NCBI GenBank assembly: GCA_018816485.1
Contig: JAHIVL010000091.1
Location: 1 to 20,059 of the forward strand
Length of the DNA stretch: 20,059 nucleotides
Direction: 5' to 3'
Source: Patescibacteria group bacterium
GTDB taxonomy: Bacteria; Patescibacteriota; Microgenomatia; UBA1400; PJMF01
The notes under the pieces are model-generated. The model was not told where the DNA came from. It was given only the letters and a program-made list of their open reading frames with translations, and did not search any database. This document shows positions 14,198 to 20,059 of the stretch, piece after piece. A program made the translations under genes and the position numbers. Position 1 is the first letter of the stretch. Every line of letters starts with the position of its first letter.

Positions 14198-15518
14198 ACT
14201 TCTGTCGATGTGTCTCCATACCATAGAACTTAACTCTATCACCTCTAAAATACAAATCGATATCTCCCATACCGCCATTACGATGCTTAGAAATTCTTAA
14301 ATTAACAGCTTCTCTAATATCTTCGTCTTTTCTATATAAAAACATAACGACATCGGCATCTTGCTCAATAGAGCCAGACTCTCTTAAATCTGAAAGTTGA
14401 GGAGTTTTTTCTGTTCTGTTCTCTATGGCACGCGACAACTGCGAAACAGCTAAAACAGGGATTTTTAATTCTCTAGCAATATTTTTAAGACCTTGAGAAA
14501 TTTCAGCAACTTCAGAAACACGATTATCTCTAGTTCTTCCGTGTGCTAGCTGCAGATAATCAACAATAAGCATATCAATATCAAACTCAGTTTTTAATCT
14601 TCTAGCTCTAGTTCTCATCTCAAAAATTGTTAAAGCAGGAGTATCGTCAATATAAAGACTTGCATCAGCTAGAACTCCCATAGCATCAGACAACTTCAAA
14701 AAATCTTGTTGATCCAACCTGCCAGTCTTTAATTTCCAAGCATCAATATCTGCTTGTCCAACTAACAAACGATCAACCAACTCTTCCCTACTCATTTCAA
14801 GTGAAAAGAAACCCACTTTCTTGTTAGAAACCACGCACATATGTTGAGCCATATTCAATGCAAACGCCGTTTTACCAGTTCCGGGTCTTGCGGCTAAAAT
14901 TATTAAATTTGATTTTTGAAAACCAGCTAAAACTCGATCTAAATCAGCAAACCCAGTTGGAACTCCTCTAAGTTCTCCGCCATGTTTTTGAAGTTCATCT
15001 AATCTCTCAAAAGACTCCACAAGAGTATCTTTAATAGGTAAAAATACATTTTTATTTTGAGTTTGAGAAAGAGCAAAAACCCTCTGCTCTGCCAAATCCA
15101 TAATATCAGTAATGTCCTTGCCATCATCAAAAGCCAACTGACTAAGTTCGCTTGATAAACCAATCATTCTTCTTTTAACATATGCTTCGGATACTAATTT
15201 TGCATAATGTTTAACATTTGCTGCTGTTGAAACCGCGTTTGATAACTCAGCGATTGCCGCAGTGCCTCCTACCGCTTTGAGCTTTTTCATTTTCTTCACT
15301 TCATTGTTGAGAGTAACAACATCAATTGGTTGTCTTTTTTCATATAATGCTTCCATTGCAGCATATACATATTGATTAGCAGTATCGTAAAAACTATCTG
15401 GGGTTAAAACATCTGCCACAGCCACAATAGCATCAGAATCAATGAGAATAGCACCTAACACAGATTTTTCTGCATCTAAATTCTGAGGTGGTAATCTGCC
15501 TATTGGATTATCTGCCAT
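14196..15518 (-). CDS. dnaB: Replicative DNA helicase DnaB
   Basis: DnaB is the hexameric 5'-3' helicase of the replication fork. The 440-residue protein has the N-terminal primase-interacting domain, starting with PPQNLDAEKSVLGAILID, and a RecA-type motor. Walker A is RPGTGKTA (211-218), the H1a region reads GFFSLEMS, Walker B is MLIVDYLQL, and the arginine-finger/H4 region contains LSDLRESGSIEQDADVVMFL and ISKHRNG. Length is normal and there is no intein. The ATG at 15518 is preceded by AGGAAAATTT, a good binding site. A metallo-beta-lactamase-fold gene lies 47 bases upstream in the same direction and may be cotranscribed. The 3' end runs into the long inverted repeat. Confidence 0.97.
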   Translation of the reverse strand: MADNPIGRLPPQNLDAEKSVLGAILIDSDAIVAVADVLTPDSFYDTANQYVYAAMEALYEKRQPIDVVTLNNEVKKMKKLKAVGGTAAIAELSNAVSTAANVKHYAKLVSEAYVKRRMIGLSSELSQLAFDDGKDITDIMDLAEQRVFALSQTQNKNVFLPIKDTLVESFERLDELQKHGGELRGVPTGFADLDRVLAGFQKSNLIILAARPGTGKTAFALNMAQHMCVVSNKKVGFFSLEMSREELVDRLLVGQADIDAWKLKTGRLDQQDFLKLSDAMGVLADASLYIDDTPALTIFEMRTRARRLKTEFDIDMLIVDYLQLAHGRTRDNRVSEVAEISQGLKNIARELKIPVLAVSQLSRAIENRTEKTPQLSDLRESGSIEQDADVVMFLYRKDEDIREAVNLRISKHRNGGMGDIDLYFRGDRVKFYGMETHRQK

Positions 15519-15565
15519 AAATTTTCCTGTATTAAAATATCGAGCTAATGCAAATTATACTTTAT

Positions 15566-16231
15566 TTAAGCAATTACGCTCAAAACAACAAGCTCAGTTT
15601 CTTCTGGAATTCTGAGTTTACTATCTATATCTAATTTTGGCACTGGTTCAGGTGAAACTCCATATACTTTTAGAAAATCTTCAAGTGTTTTTAGATCACC
15701 AAAAACATCCAAGTTATGTTGGGCAGTTTTATAATGCATTGGAATTACGATGCCAGGTTCTATAGATCTAATTGTTTTAACGGCTAATTCAGGATCAATC
15801 GTGTAAACTCCTCCTATCGGACACAACAATACATCAACTGAACCTATGTCTTCGATTTGCTCAGGACTAAGTTCGTGACCCAAATCACCTAAATGACAAA
15901 TTCGAATGCCATCTACCAAAGCTGTAAAAACAATATTTTCGCCTCTTTCAACTCCGCCACTGGCATCATGGAAAGTTCTCACACCAAAAATTGAAATTCC
16001 ACCTACTTCATACTCTCCAGATTTATTTATAATAAATGGATTATTTCTTCTTGCCGTACCTGCTACTTTTTTGATAGCGTTATGATCTTTATGATCGTGT
16101 GAAACAGTTATTATGTCTCCGCTTAGTCTTGGCAAAGGCATACCAATATAATCTTCATAAGGATCTGTAATAAGAGTGCCTTTTTTACCTTTAATTCTAA
16201 AAGTCGAGTGACCATGATATGTGAGAATCAT
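15566..16231 (-). CDS. Metallo-beta-lactamase-fold hydrolase (COG2220, UlaG-like)
   Basis: A 221-residue cytoplasmic hydrolase of the metallo-beta-lactamase superfamily. The metal-binding motif is HDHKDH at residues 45-50 (H-x-H-x-D-H), with further ligand positions in RTFHDASGG, CHLGDLGHEL and IPMHYKT. The N-terminal TYHGHSTFRIKG and the LITDPY element are typical of COG2220/UPF0173-type proteins, some of which are lactonases and many of which are uncharacterised. All ligands appear present. A GGAAAG sequence precedes the ATG at 16231. The gene lies upstream of dnaB, a pairing without an obvious functional reason. The substrate is unknown. Confidence 0.85.
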   Translation of the reverse strand: MILTYHGHSTFRIKGKKGTLITDPYEDYIGMPLPRLSGDIITVSHDHKDHNAIKKVAGTARRNNPFIINKSGEYEVGGISIFGVRTFHDASGGVERGENIVFTALVDGIRICHLGDLGHELSPEQIEDIGSVDVLLCPIGGVYTIDPELAVKTIRSIEPGIVIPMHYKTAQHNLDVFGDLKTLEDFLKVYGVSPEPVPKLDIDSKLRIPEETELVVLSVIA

Positions 16232-16270
16232 ATAAAATCTTTCCTTTATTCTGCCTTATGATATCATTGC

Positions 16271-16299
16271 TTTCGATTACAATAAAGCAGTTGTATAAT
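16271..16299 (+). promoter_or_regulatory. Promoter with TATAAT 7 bases before the ATG of the 16307 gene
   Basis: TATAAT at 16294-16299 is followed by 7 bases and then the ATG at 16307. TTTCGA at 16271-16276 gives a 17-base spacer. No Shine-Dalgarno sequence is present, so the three-gene operon starting here is probably transcribed with a leaderless first gene. Confidence 0.6.
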
Positions 16300-16306
16300 A
16301 ACTAGT

Positions 16307-16759
16307 ATGAAAAAAGAAGTACTTATTGCTATTTTTGTAGGACTCACCATGGGTCTGATTATTACTTTTGGCGTATATAGGGTTAAAAAATCAATTACTG
16401 AAACTCCAACAGCAAACCTAGAAGAAAGTCCTCCTGAGGCCGAAGTTACTACTGCTACAACAATATTAGCGTTGCACAATCCAGAAAATGGAACCATTCA
16501 AACTGAAAAAGAGCTTACTGTCACCGGGACAACTATTCCAAACGCATTTGTAGTTTTATTTGTAAATGATACTGATTTTATTTCTAATTCAGATGAATCA
16601 GGACATTTTTCATTTAAAATTGAGTTAACAAATGGAACTAATGTCCTTAGAGTTCATGTTCTAAATGATGCCGGAGGCGTAACTGTCGAAGAAAGACTAG
16701 TTGTTGTATCTGATGCATTTGAACAAAAAGAAACAACGGCTAGTAAGGAGCAATTATGA
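16307..16759 (+). CDS. Membrane-anchored protein with a bacterial Ig-like domain
   Basis: A 150-residue protein with an N-terminal membrane segment (about residues 5-23, after MKKE) that acts as an anchor or uncleaved signal, a Thr/Pro/Glu-rich linker (30-52) and an extracellular beta-sandwich domain (about 53-136). The domain shows the repeat-like pattern seen in many bacterial Ig-like modules: NPENGTIQTEKELTVTGTT, AFVVLFVND, ESGHFSFKIELTNGTNVLRV, then a closing strand RLVVVS. A surface or secreted structural role is likely; the ligand is unknown. Its stop codon overlaps the next ATG (ATGA), so translation is coupled to the 16756 gene. Confidence 0.65.
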   Translation: MKKEVLIAIFVGLTMGLIITFGVYRVKKSITETPTANLEESPPEAEVTTATTILALHNPENGTIQTEKELTVTGTTIPNAFVVLFVNDTDFISNSDESGHFSFKIELTNGTNVLRVHVLNDAGGVTVEERLVVVSDAFEQKETTASKEQL

Positions 16760-17427
16760 ACATAAAAAAACTTCTTGTTTTAATAATTTTAGGTTTATCT
16801 GTAGTGTTTGCTCCGGTGTTTCTTGTGTTTGCTGTAGAAGAAACCAATGAAGCAACAAATAGCTCGGAATCTCTCAAAGATATTATGAAAAATGCAGATT
16901 TAGAAAAAGTTAATGGCGCAATAAATAATCTATTGAACAAAAAAATGGCCATGATCGGAGAGGTTACTCGTATTACAGACGAATCAATCACTATCACAAA
17001 CACATCAGGAATAAAAATCTTAGCTCTGAACAACAATTCTAAAATTATCAAGAGCTCAAAAGAAATTGCTGTTGAAAAAATTGAAGTTGAAAACTGGGTT
17101 ATGGTTCTTGGCAAAATTGAAGATGATGAATTTACACCACATTTTATTTATGTCTCTACAAAGACCCTCAGACCAAAAACCCAAGAAGTTATGATTGGAA
17201 CAATCGCATCCATCTCAGCTTTTGAAGTAAAAATTAGCACCAGGTCTGGAGATGAAGAAAAAATACTTAAATTATCAAAAGACACCAACTATCAAGATTC
17301 AGACGGTGAAGAAGCAAGTGCGAGTAATTTTTCAAAGGACATAAACGTTTTAGTTACGGGTGTCAATGATGATATCAGCACTACTGCTTTAACTTTAAGA
17401 TCGCTTGCCCCACTATCAGATGAATAA
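16756..17427 (+). CDS. Secreted protein with two DUF5666-like repeats
   Basis: A 223-residue protein with a clear Sec signal peptide: KK near the start, a hydrophobic core, and a likely cleavage after LVFA (about residue 26). Two repeated beta-rich units follow, about residues 67-137 and 147-215. Both open with MIG.(V/I) and continue as short strands with an alternating hydrophobic pattern (ESITITN / EVKISTR), then VMVLGKIEDD or VLVTGVNDD, and end TKTLR / ALTLRS. This resembles the small barrel units of DUF5666. The protein is probably periplasmic or cell-surface. A strong AAGGAG at 16745-16750 and an ATGA overlap with the previous gene show coupled expression; the next gene overlaps its end by 8 bases. 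Confidence 0.65.
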   Translation: MNIKKLLVLIILGLSVVFAPVFLVFAVEETNEATNSSESLKDIMKNADLEKVNGAINNLLNKKMAMIGEVTRITDESITITNTSGIKILALNNNSKIIKSSKEIAVEKIEVENWVMVLGKIEDDEFTPHFIYVSTKTLRPKTQEVMIGTIASISAFEVKISTRSGDEEKILKLSKDTNYQDSDGEEASASNFSKDINVLVTGVNDDISTTALTLRSLAPLSDE

Positions 17428-18496
17428 CACCTTTCAAAATAGAATCAACAAACTTCGAGAAAGAATTGAGAACAACCAGTCTCTACTCTTATCATCGTCA
17501 AGTGACATTACCTATTATACCGACTTTAACTTTTTATTACCTGAAGAACGAGAAGCCTTTGCTTTTATAACAAAAAATTCTGCTAGTTTGATTCACACAA
17601 GTTTTTCTCCAATCGGAGATTATCCCTTTATAGATTACTTAAAAGGAAGTTACCCAAATCAACTTGCCAATCATATTGAAAAAATCATTGATAAAGAAAA
17701 AATTGAGGAAATTTTAATTGATGCTGAAACTCTTTTTGTTGCTGAACTAAATGCAATTAAAGAAAAATTTACAGATCTAAAAGTTAATAACTGTGATACT
17801 GCGATAATCCAAAATTTTAGAAATATAAAAGAACCAGTAGAAATTGAGCAAATTAAAAAAGCTTGTATTGCTACCGCACTAGTTATTGAAGAGATTAAGA
17901 ATGAACTATTTGAGGGAATTACTGAGTATGAAACAAAAATCAAAATAGATAAATTGATTGAAAAACACGGCGCAGACGGTCTAGCTTTTCCCACAATTAT
18001 TGCATTTGGATCAAATTCGGCTCTACCCCACCACCAACCGAATGACAAAAAACTAGAAAATAATATGGCTGTCTTGATCGATATGGGAACAAAAGTTAGT
18101 GGCTATTGTTCGGACATGACTCGAACTTTTTGGTTTGGAAATAATCCTTCAAAAAAGTTTCTGGAGATTGAGAAAATTGTGCGAGCTGCATATCAAGCCA
18201 CGTTTGAGAAATTAAAAAAACCGACCATCAAAGCCAAGGACTTGGATAACGCAGCGCGCGCACTCATCTCAAACAAAGGTTATGCAGAAAAATTTGTTCA
18301 CACCACCGGGCATGGACTTGGGCTCTCAATTCATGAGCAACCATCTATTAGTTGGAGTAATGTTGCCGAAATTTATCCAAATATGACGATTACCATTGAA
18401 CCAGGAATTTATCTCGAAAATGAGTTTGGCTATCGCTATGAGAATACGGTTTTGGTTACCGAAGATGGAGCGGTTGAACTGACACTTCAAGACTAG
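17420..18496 (+). CDS. M24-family Xaa-Pro aminopeptidase/dipeptidase
   Basis: A cytoplasmic metallopeptidase that releases N-terminal residues next to proline. With the ATG at 17420 it has 358 residues; an in-frame TTG at 17405 would add five but is less likely. The creatinase-like N-terminal domain (about 1-130) is followed by the pita-bread catalytic domain. All five metal ligands are visible: D221 and D232 in IDMGTKVSGYCSDMTRTF, H298 in TTGHGLGLSIHE, E327 in TIEPGIYL and E341 in RYENTVLV. Length fits PepQ-type or short PepP-type enzymes; the two cannot be separated by eye. It overlaps the upstream secreted-protein gene by 8 bases and is last in that operon, a combination with no evident functional link. 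The yerC-like gene starts 27 bases later from its own promoter. Confidence 0.9.
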   Translation: MNNTFQNRINKLRERIENNQSLLLSSSSDITYYTDFNFLLPEEREAFAFITKNSASLIHTSFSPIGDYPFIDYLKGSYPNQLANHIEKIIDKEKIEEILIDAETLFVAELNAIKEKFTDLKVNNCDTAIIQNFRNIKEPVEIEQIKKACIATALVIEEIKNELFEGITEYETKIKIDKLIEKHGADGLAFPTIIAFGSNSALPHHQPNDKKLENNMAVLIDMGTKVSGYCSDMTRTFWFGNNPSKKFLEIEKIVRAAYQATFEKLKKPTIKAKDLDNAARALISNKGYAEKFVHTTGHGLGLSIHEQPSISWSNVAEIYPNMTITIEPGIYLENEFGYRYENTVLVTEDGAVELTLQD

Positions 18497-18506
18497 ATTA
18501 AATTAT

Positions 18507-18526
18507 CATGTTAAACTAATAACATG
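18507..18526. promoter_or_regulatory. Dyad CATGTTA-N6-TAACATG over the start of the TrpR-family gene
   Basis: CATGTTA (18507-18513) and TAACATG (18520-18526) form a perfect 7-bp inverted repeat with a 6-base spacer. The right arm contains the ATG of the regulator gene (18524-18526), and a TAAACT box (18512-18517), which would be its -10, lies between the arms. A protein bound here would block expression, which suggests autoregulation. The same heptamer recurs at 18842, 18896 and 18960. Confidence 0.55.
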
Positions 18527-18826
18527 CAAAAATATCCAACTAAACAAGATAAAGAGCTAATTGAAGGATTTTCAAAACTTAAGAGTGAAAAGGAGATCTC
18601 TAATTTTCTACGTGATTTATTTACTCCCGCTGAAATTGAAGAATTTTCCAGTCGTTTTCAGATTGCCAAACTATTATGGACAACAAACGATTCTTATCTT
18701 GATATTGCTAAAAAAGTTAACACTAGCACTACTACTATCACTCGAGTCTCACATTGGCTTTACAAAGAACCATATCAAGGATATGCTGTCGTACTTGTAA
18801 AAATGTTTGGTGAATCAAAGAGATAA
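18524..18826 (+). CDS. yerC: TrpR-family transcriptional regulator (YerC/YecD type)
   Basis: A 100-residue DNA-binding protein of the Trp-repressor superfamily, YerC/YecD branch. The N-terminal helices include LRDLFTPAEIEEFSSRFQIAK (about 30-50), the hallmark of the family, and the helix-turn-helix spans about 57-79: SYLDIAKKVNTSTTTITRVS, followed by HWLY. Length is typical. Whether it binds an amino acid corepressor cannot be judged. The ATG overlaps a CATGTTA/TAACATG dyad, and the same motif is found in the promoter region downstream, which leads to an aromatic amino acid lyase gene; this makes it the obvious candidate regulator of itself and of that gene. No Shine-Dalgarno sequence is present; a TAAACT box ends 6 bases before the ATG, so the mRNA may be leaderless. 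Confidence 0.88.
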   Translation: MQKYPTKQDKELIEGFSKLKSEKEISNFLRDLFTPAEIEEFSSRFQIAKLLWTTNDSYLDIAKKVNTSTTTITRVSHWLYKEPYQGYAVVLVKMFGESKR

Positions 18827-18838
18827 TTAATACACTAG

Positions 18839-18872
18839 TTGCATGTTATCATATTAGCATGTTGACATGCAA
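18839..18872. promoter_or_regulatory. Operator-like nested dyads overlapping the -35 box
   Basis: TTGCATGT (18839-18846) and ACATGCAA (18865-18872) form an 8-bp perfect inverted repeat. Inside it, GCATGT-TG-ACATGC (18857-18870) is a second dyad, and GCATGTT occurs as a direct repeat at 18841 and 18857. The inner dyad covers the TTGACA at 18862-18867, so binding would exclude RNA polymerase. The half-site matches the dyad at the regulator's own start. Confidence 0.55.
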
Positions 18873-18889
18873 GAAATTTCATTTATAAT
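18862..18889 (+). promoter_or_regulatory. Near-consensus promoter TTGACA-N16-TATAAT
   Basis: TTGACA (18862-18867) and TATAAT (18884-18889) are both perfect consensus hexamers with a 16-base spacer. The expected start of transcription, about 7 bases after the -10, coincides with the ATG of the leader ORF at 18897. The transcript would run through an attenuator-like leader of about 200 nt to the lyase gene at 19095. Confidence 0.8.
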
Positions 18890-18896
18890 AATCGTC

Positions 18897-18962
18897 ATGT
18901 TAGACAAAAAAGTTACAAATCAAGGAAGTCATCATATCCTGCAAACAAGCGGGATGATTTAA
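18897..18962 (+). CDS. Putative 21-residue leader peptide with adjacent His codons
   Basis: The ORF begins at an ATG exactly 7 bases after the TATAAT box and ends with TAA at 18960-18962. It encodes 21 residues, starting MLDKKV, with QGSHHIL in the middle and ending SGMI. The two CAT (His) codons lie at 18930-18935, within the 5' arm of hairpin 1, and the stop codon lies just beyond its 3' arm. That is where control codons and the stop codon sit in trp- or his-type attenuators. There is no ribosome binding site, so initiation would have to be leaderless. Two His codons are few compared with classical his leaders, and the ORF could be fortuitous. Confidence 0.4.
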   Translation: MLDKKVTNQGSHHILQTSGMI

Positions 18963-19023
18963 CATGCAATAAAAATTAAAATAAAAAAACAATCATTATC
19001 CCGCTAAACAAGCGGGTTTTTTT
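18931..19023 (+). promoter_or_regulatory. Attenuator-like leader: hairpin 1, antiterminator pairing, terminator
   Basis: Segment 1 (18931-18942) pairs with segment 2 (18949-18958) to form hairpin 1: ATCAT/ATGAT and CCTGC/GCGGG with an AT bulge and loop AAACAA. Segment 3 (18991-19005) pairs with segment 4 (19011-19016) to form the terminator. Segment 2, extended to 18948-18959 (AGCGGGATGATT), is exactly complementary to segment 3 (AATCAT, bulge TAT, CCCGCT), giving a 12-bp antiterminator. The three structures are mutually exclusive, as in amino acid biosynthetic attenuators. Hairpins 1 and 2 are imperfect copies of each other, so a simple duplication of a terminator is the alternative. Confidence 0.55.
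19000..19023 (+). terminator. Rho-independent terminator upstream of the lyase gene
   Basis: CCCGCT (19000-19005), loop AAACA, AGCGGG (19011-19016), then seven T (19017-19023). It stands about 70 bases before the lyase ATG and after the leader ORF, not at the end of a full gene, which fits a conditional terminator. It could also end the regulator's transcript. Confidence 0.85.
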
Positions 19024-19094
19024 ATTTTATAGCACCTAAACAAAATGCGAATAAAAAAAATTAAGGGATTGTTTTTGACGAAAGGAAAATAAAA

Positions 19095-19970
19095 ATGAAA
19101 AAAGAAATCATTTTATCGGGCGATAAACTTAGCATTGAAGAAATCATTGCTATCGCTAAATATAACGCCAAGGTAATAATACCAGAAAAATCAGTAAAAA
19201 GAGTTCAGGAAAACTGGGATGCTATTACAGAAATGTTAGAGAGAGGTGACACCATGTACGGCCTAAACACCGGAATAGGTGGCTTTGGAAATGTGAAAAT
19301 TTCAAAAAATAAAGCTGGAGAACTTTCAACCAGAATGCTAAAAGCTCATTCTGCAGGATACGGAGATATCGTAAAACCAGAAATTGCAAAAGCAACTCTC
19401 CTACTAAGAACCAATTTATTTACAAAAGGTTATTCGGGAGTTAGACCCAAACTTATTCGTACTATGACAGAAATGATAAACAAAAATGTCATTCCAGTTT
19501 TTTATAATAAAGGCTCCGTGGGAACATCGGGAGATCTTGCTCCTCTCTCTCAAATGGGATTGGTGATTATTGGTGAAGGCAAAGCCTATTATCAAGGTAA
19601 AATTATGTCTGGAAAACAAGCGATGAAAAAAGCCGAAATTCCCTTGCTCACTCTTGCTTACAGAGAGGGATTGGCTATCATGAATGGTACTCAATACATG
19701 TCTGCTCTTGCTGCATTTAATGTTTATGATGCTGAAAGATTAATAAAACAACTTGAGATTATTTGTAGCATGACAATTGATGTGCTCAATTGCGTCGAGT
19801 CTGCATATAGCCAAGAATATAATGCTGTAAAAGGATATGGAGGTCAGAATGATTCCGCTTGGAACCTGAGAAAACTCATAAAAGGTAGCGAGATCATGCA
19901 ACAAAAAAAGAAAAATGTGGCGCTGGTAACCAAATCACGGGCTAGAACCAGTATAATTAAGGTTAAGTGA
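19095..19970 (+). pseudogene. MIO-type aromatic amino acid ammonia-lyase/aminomutase, 3' end lost
   Basis: The first 268 residues clearly belong to the HAL/PAL/TAL family, which uses a self-made MIO group to remove or shift the amino group of His, Phe or Tyr. Seen are the catalytic Tyr55 in MYGLNTGIGGFG, KAHSAGYGD near 83-91, the MIO triad in GTSGDLAPL (T144-S145-G146; most members have Ala-Ser-Gly), EGLAIMNGTQ near 191-200 and GYGGQNDSAWNLRKLIKGSEIM (248-268). The family normally reaches about 500 residues, but after 268 the reading turns to an unrelated Lys/Arg-rich tail and stops at 19970. The usual QD.YS.R..PQ block is absent in all frames, so foreign DNA probably begins near 19900-19920. 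AAAGGA at 19081-19086 is a good binding site. Substrate is undecided: the AH-S selectivity position is His-lyase-like but not identical. Confidence 0.8.
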
Positions 19971-20059
19971 ATTTCTCAAAAAGGTCAAAAAATTGTTCAT
20001 TTCTGGTAAAACAACTTCAGCACATTCAAGTGGGCAAAGGCCTCTTCTTTCTTCAAATC
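19935..20059 (-). CDS. Partial minus-strand ORF at the window edge, possible mobile-element gene end
   Basis: A minus-strand frame is open from the window edge to a TGA at 19935-19937, giving about 40 residues (part reads LCPLECAEVVLPEMNNFLTF). It lies where the lyase gene loses similarity, the expected place for an inserted element, and would be the C-terminus of whatever is inserted. I do not recognise the sequence as a specific transposase, and another minus frame is also open for 20 codons (stop at 19997-19999). The short inverted pair CTGGT/ACCAG at 19923-19951 is near the presumed junction. Treat as tentative. Confidence 0.3.
   Translation of the reverse strand, partial: FEERRGLCPLECAEVVLPEMNNFLTFLRNSLNLNYTGSSP

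Noticed and set aside
18985..19076. 10-bp inverted repeat AAAAACAATC/GATTGTTTTT flanking the terminator
   Set aside because: Real in sequence but AT-rich and low in information; it might modulate the attenuator, but the GC-rich pairings already explain the structure.
19890..19970. Simple frameshift in the poly-A run as the cause of lyase truncation
   Set aside because: Neither alternative frame downstream shows the expected QD.YS.R..PQ region, and both stop within about 15 codons, so a one-base indel does not restore the family sequence.
1..20059. CRISPR arrays, defence islands, complete insertion sequences, rRNA operons
   Set aside because: No regularly spaced repeats, cas-like proteins, complete transposase or rRNA sequence was found in the window; only the right edge hints at an inserted element.

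Overview
The window is AT-rich bacterial chromosome with short intergenic gaps, small compact proteins, purine salvage instead of visible de novo synthesis, a tRNA gene without an encoded CCA, and a TKEDLK-type coiled-coil protein. Together these suggest a Candidate Phyla Radiation (Patescibacteria) genome, perhaps a Microgenomates-like lineage. That assignment is inference from style and gene content; no rRNA or ribosomal marker is present.

Layout. 1-2834: 3' end of an FkbM-type methyltransferase, a 314-base gap with short tandem repeats, then a two-gene unit of a SAM methyltransferase and a cysteine-rich FAD protein. 2889-7073: glyA (minus), an HD-domain hydrolase (plus) whose 3' end overlaps guaA, and a purine phosphoribosyltransferase-guaA operon (minus) with a clear promoter and a roughly 160-nt leader. 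7351-12089 (all minus): a large PP2C phosphatase/J-domain/repeat protein with its own promoter, an RluA-family pseudouridine synthase, lspA, and an lgt-like gene whose usual catalytic residues appear replaced. 12146-14092: a YdjM-like membrane protein, two small unknown genes, tRNA-Leu(CAA) beside a tRNA-like remnant, and a small two-helix membrane protein. 14119-16231: a 26-bp perfect inverted repeat, dnaB and a metallo-beta-lactamase-fold hydrolase. 16307-18496 (plus): an Ig-like anchored protein, a secreted DUF5666-like protein and an M24 Xaa-Pro peptidase, overlapping end to start. 18507-20059: a TrpR-family regulator (YerC type) followed by an elaborate control region and a truncated aromatic amino acid lyase gene.

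The most interesting part is 18507-19094. A repeated CATGTTA/TAACATG motif forms dyads over the start of the yerC-like gene and over the -35 box of the next promoter. That promoter (TTGACA-N16-TATAAT) seems to start transcription at the ATG of a 21-codon leader ORF containing two adjacent His codons. Two tandem hairpins follow, the second a Rho-independent terminator. The 3' arm of hairpin 1 is complementary over 12 bases (with a 3-nt bulge) to the 5' arm of the terminator. This is the geometry of a classical leader-peptide attenuator, here in front of an MIO-type ammonia-lyase/aminomutase gene. That gene loses family similarity after about residue 268 and appears interrupted by foreign DNA at the right edge.

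Several plus-strand genes, including the leader ORF, have a -10 box ending 6-8 nt before the ATG and no Shine-Dalgarno sequence, which suggests leaderless transcripts. Other genes have ordinary ribosome binding sites, so both initiation modes may coexist.
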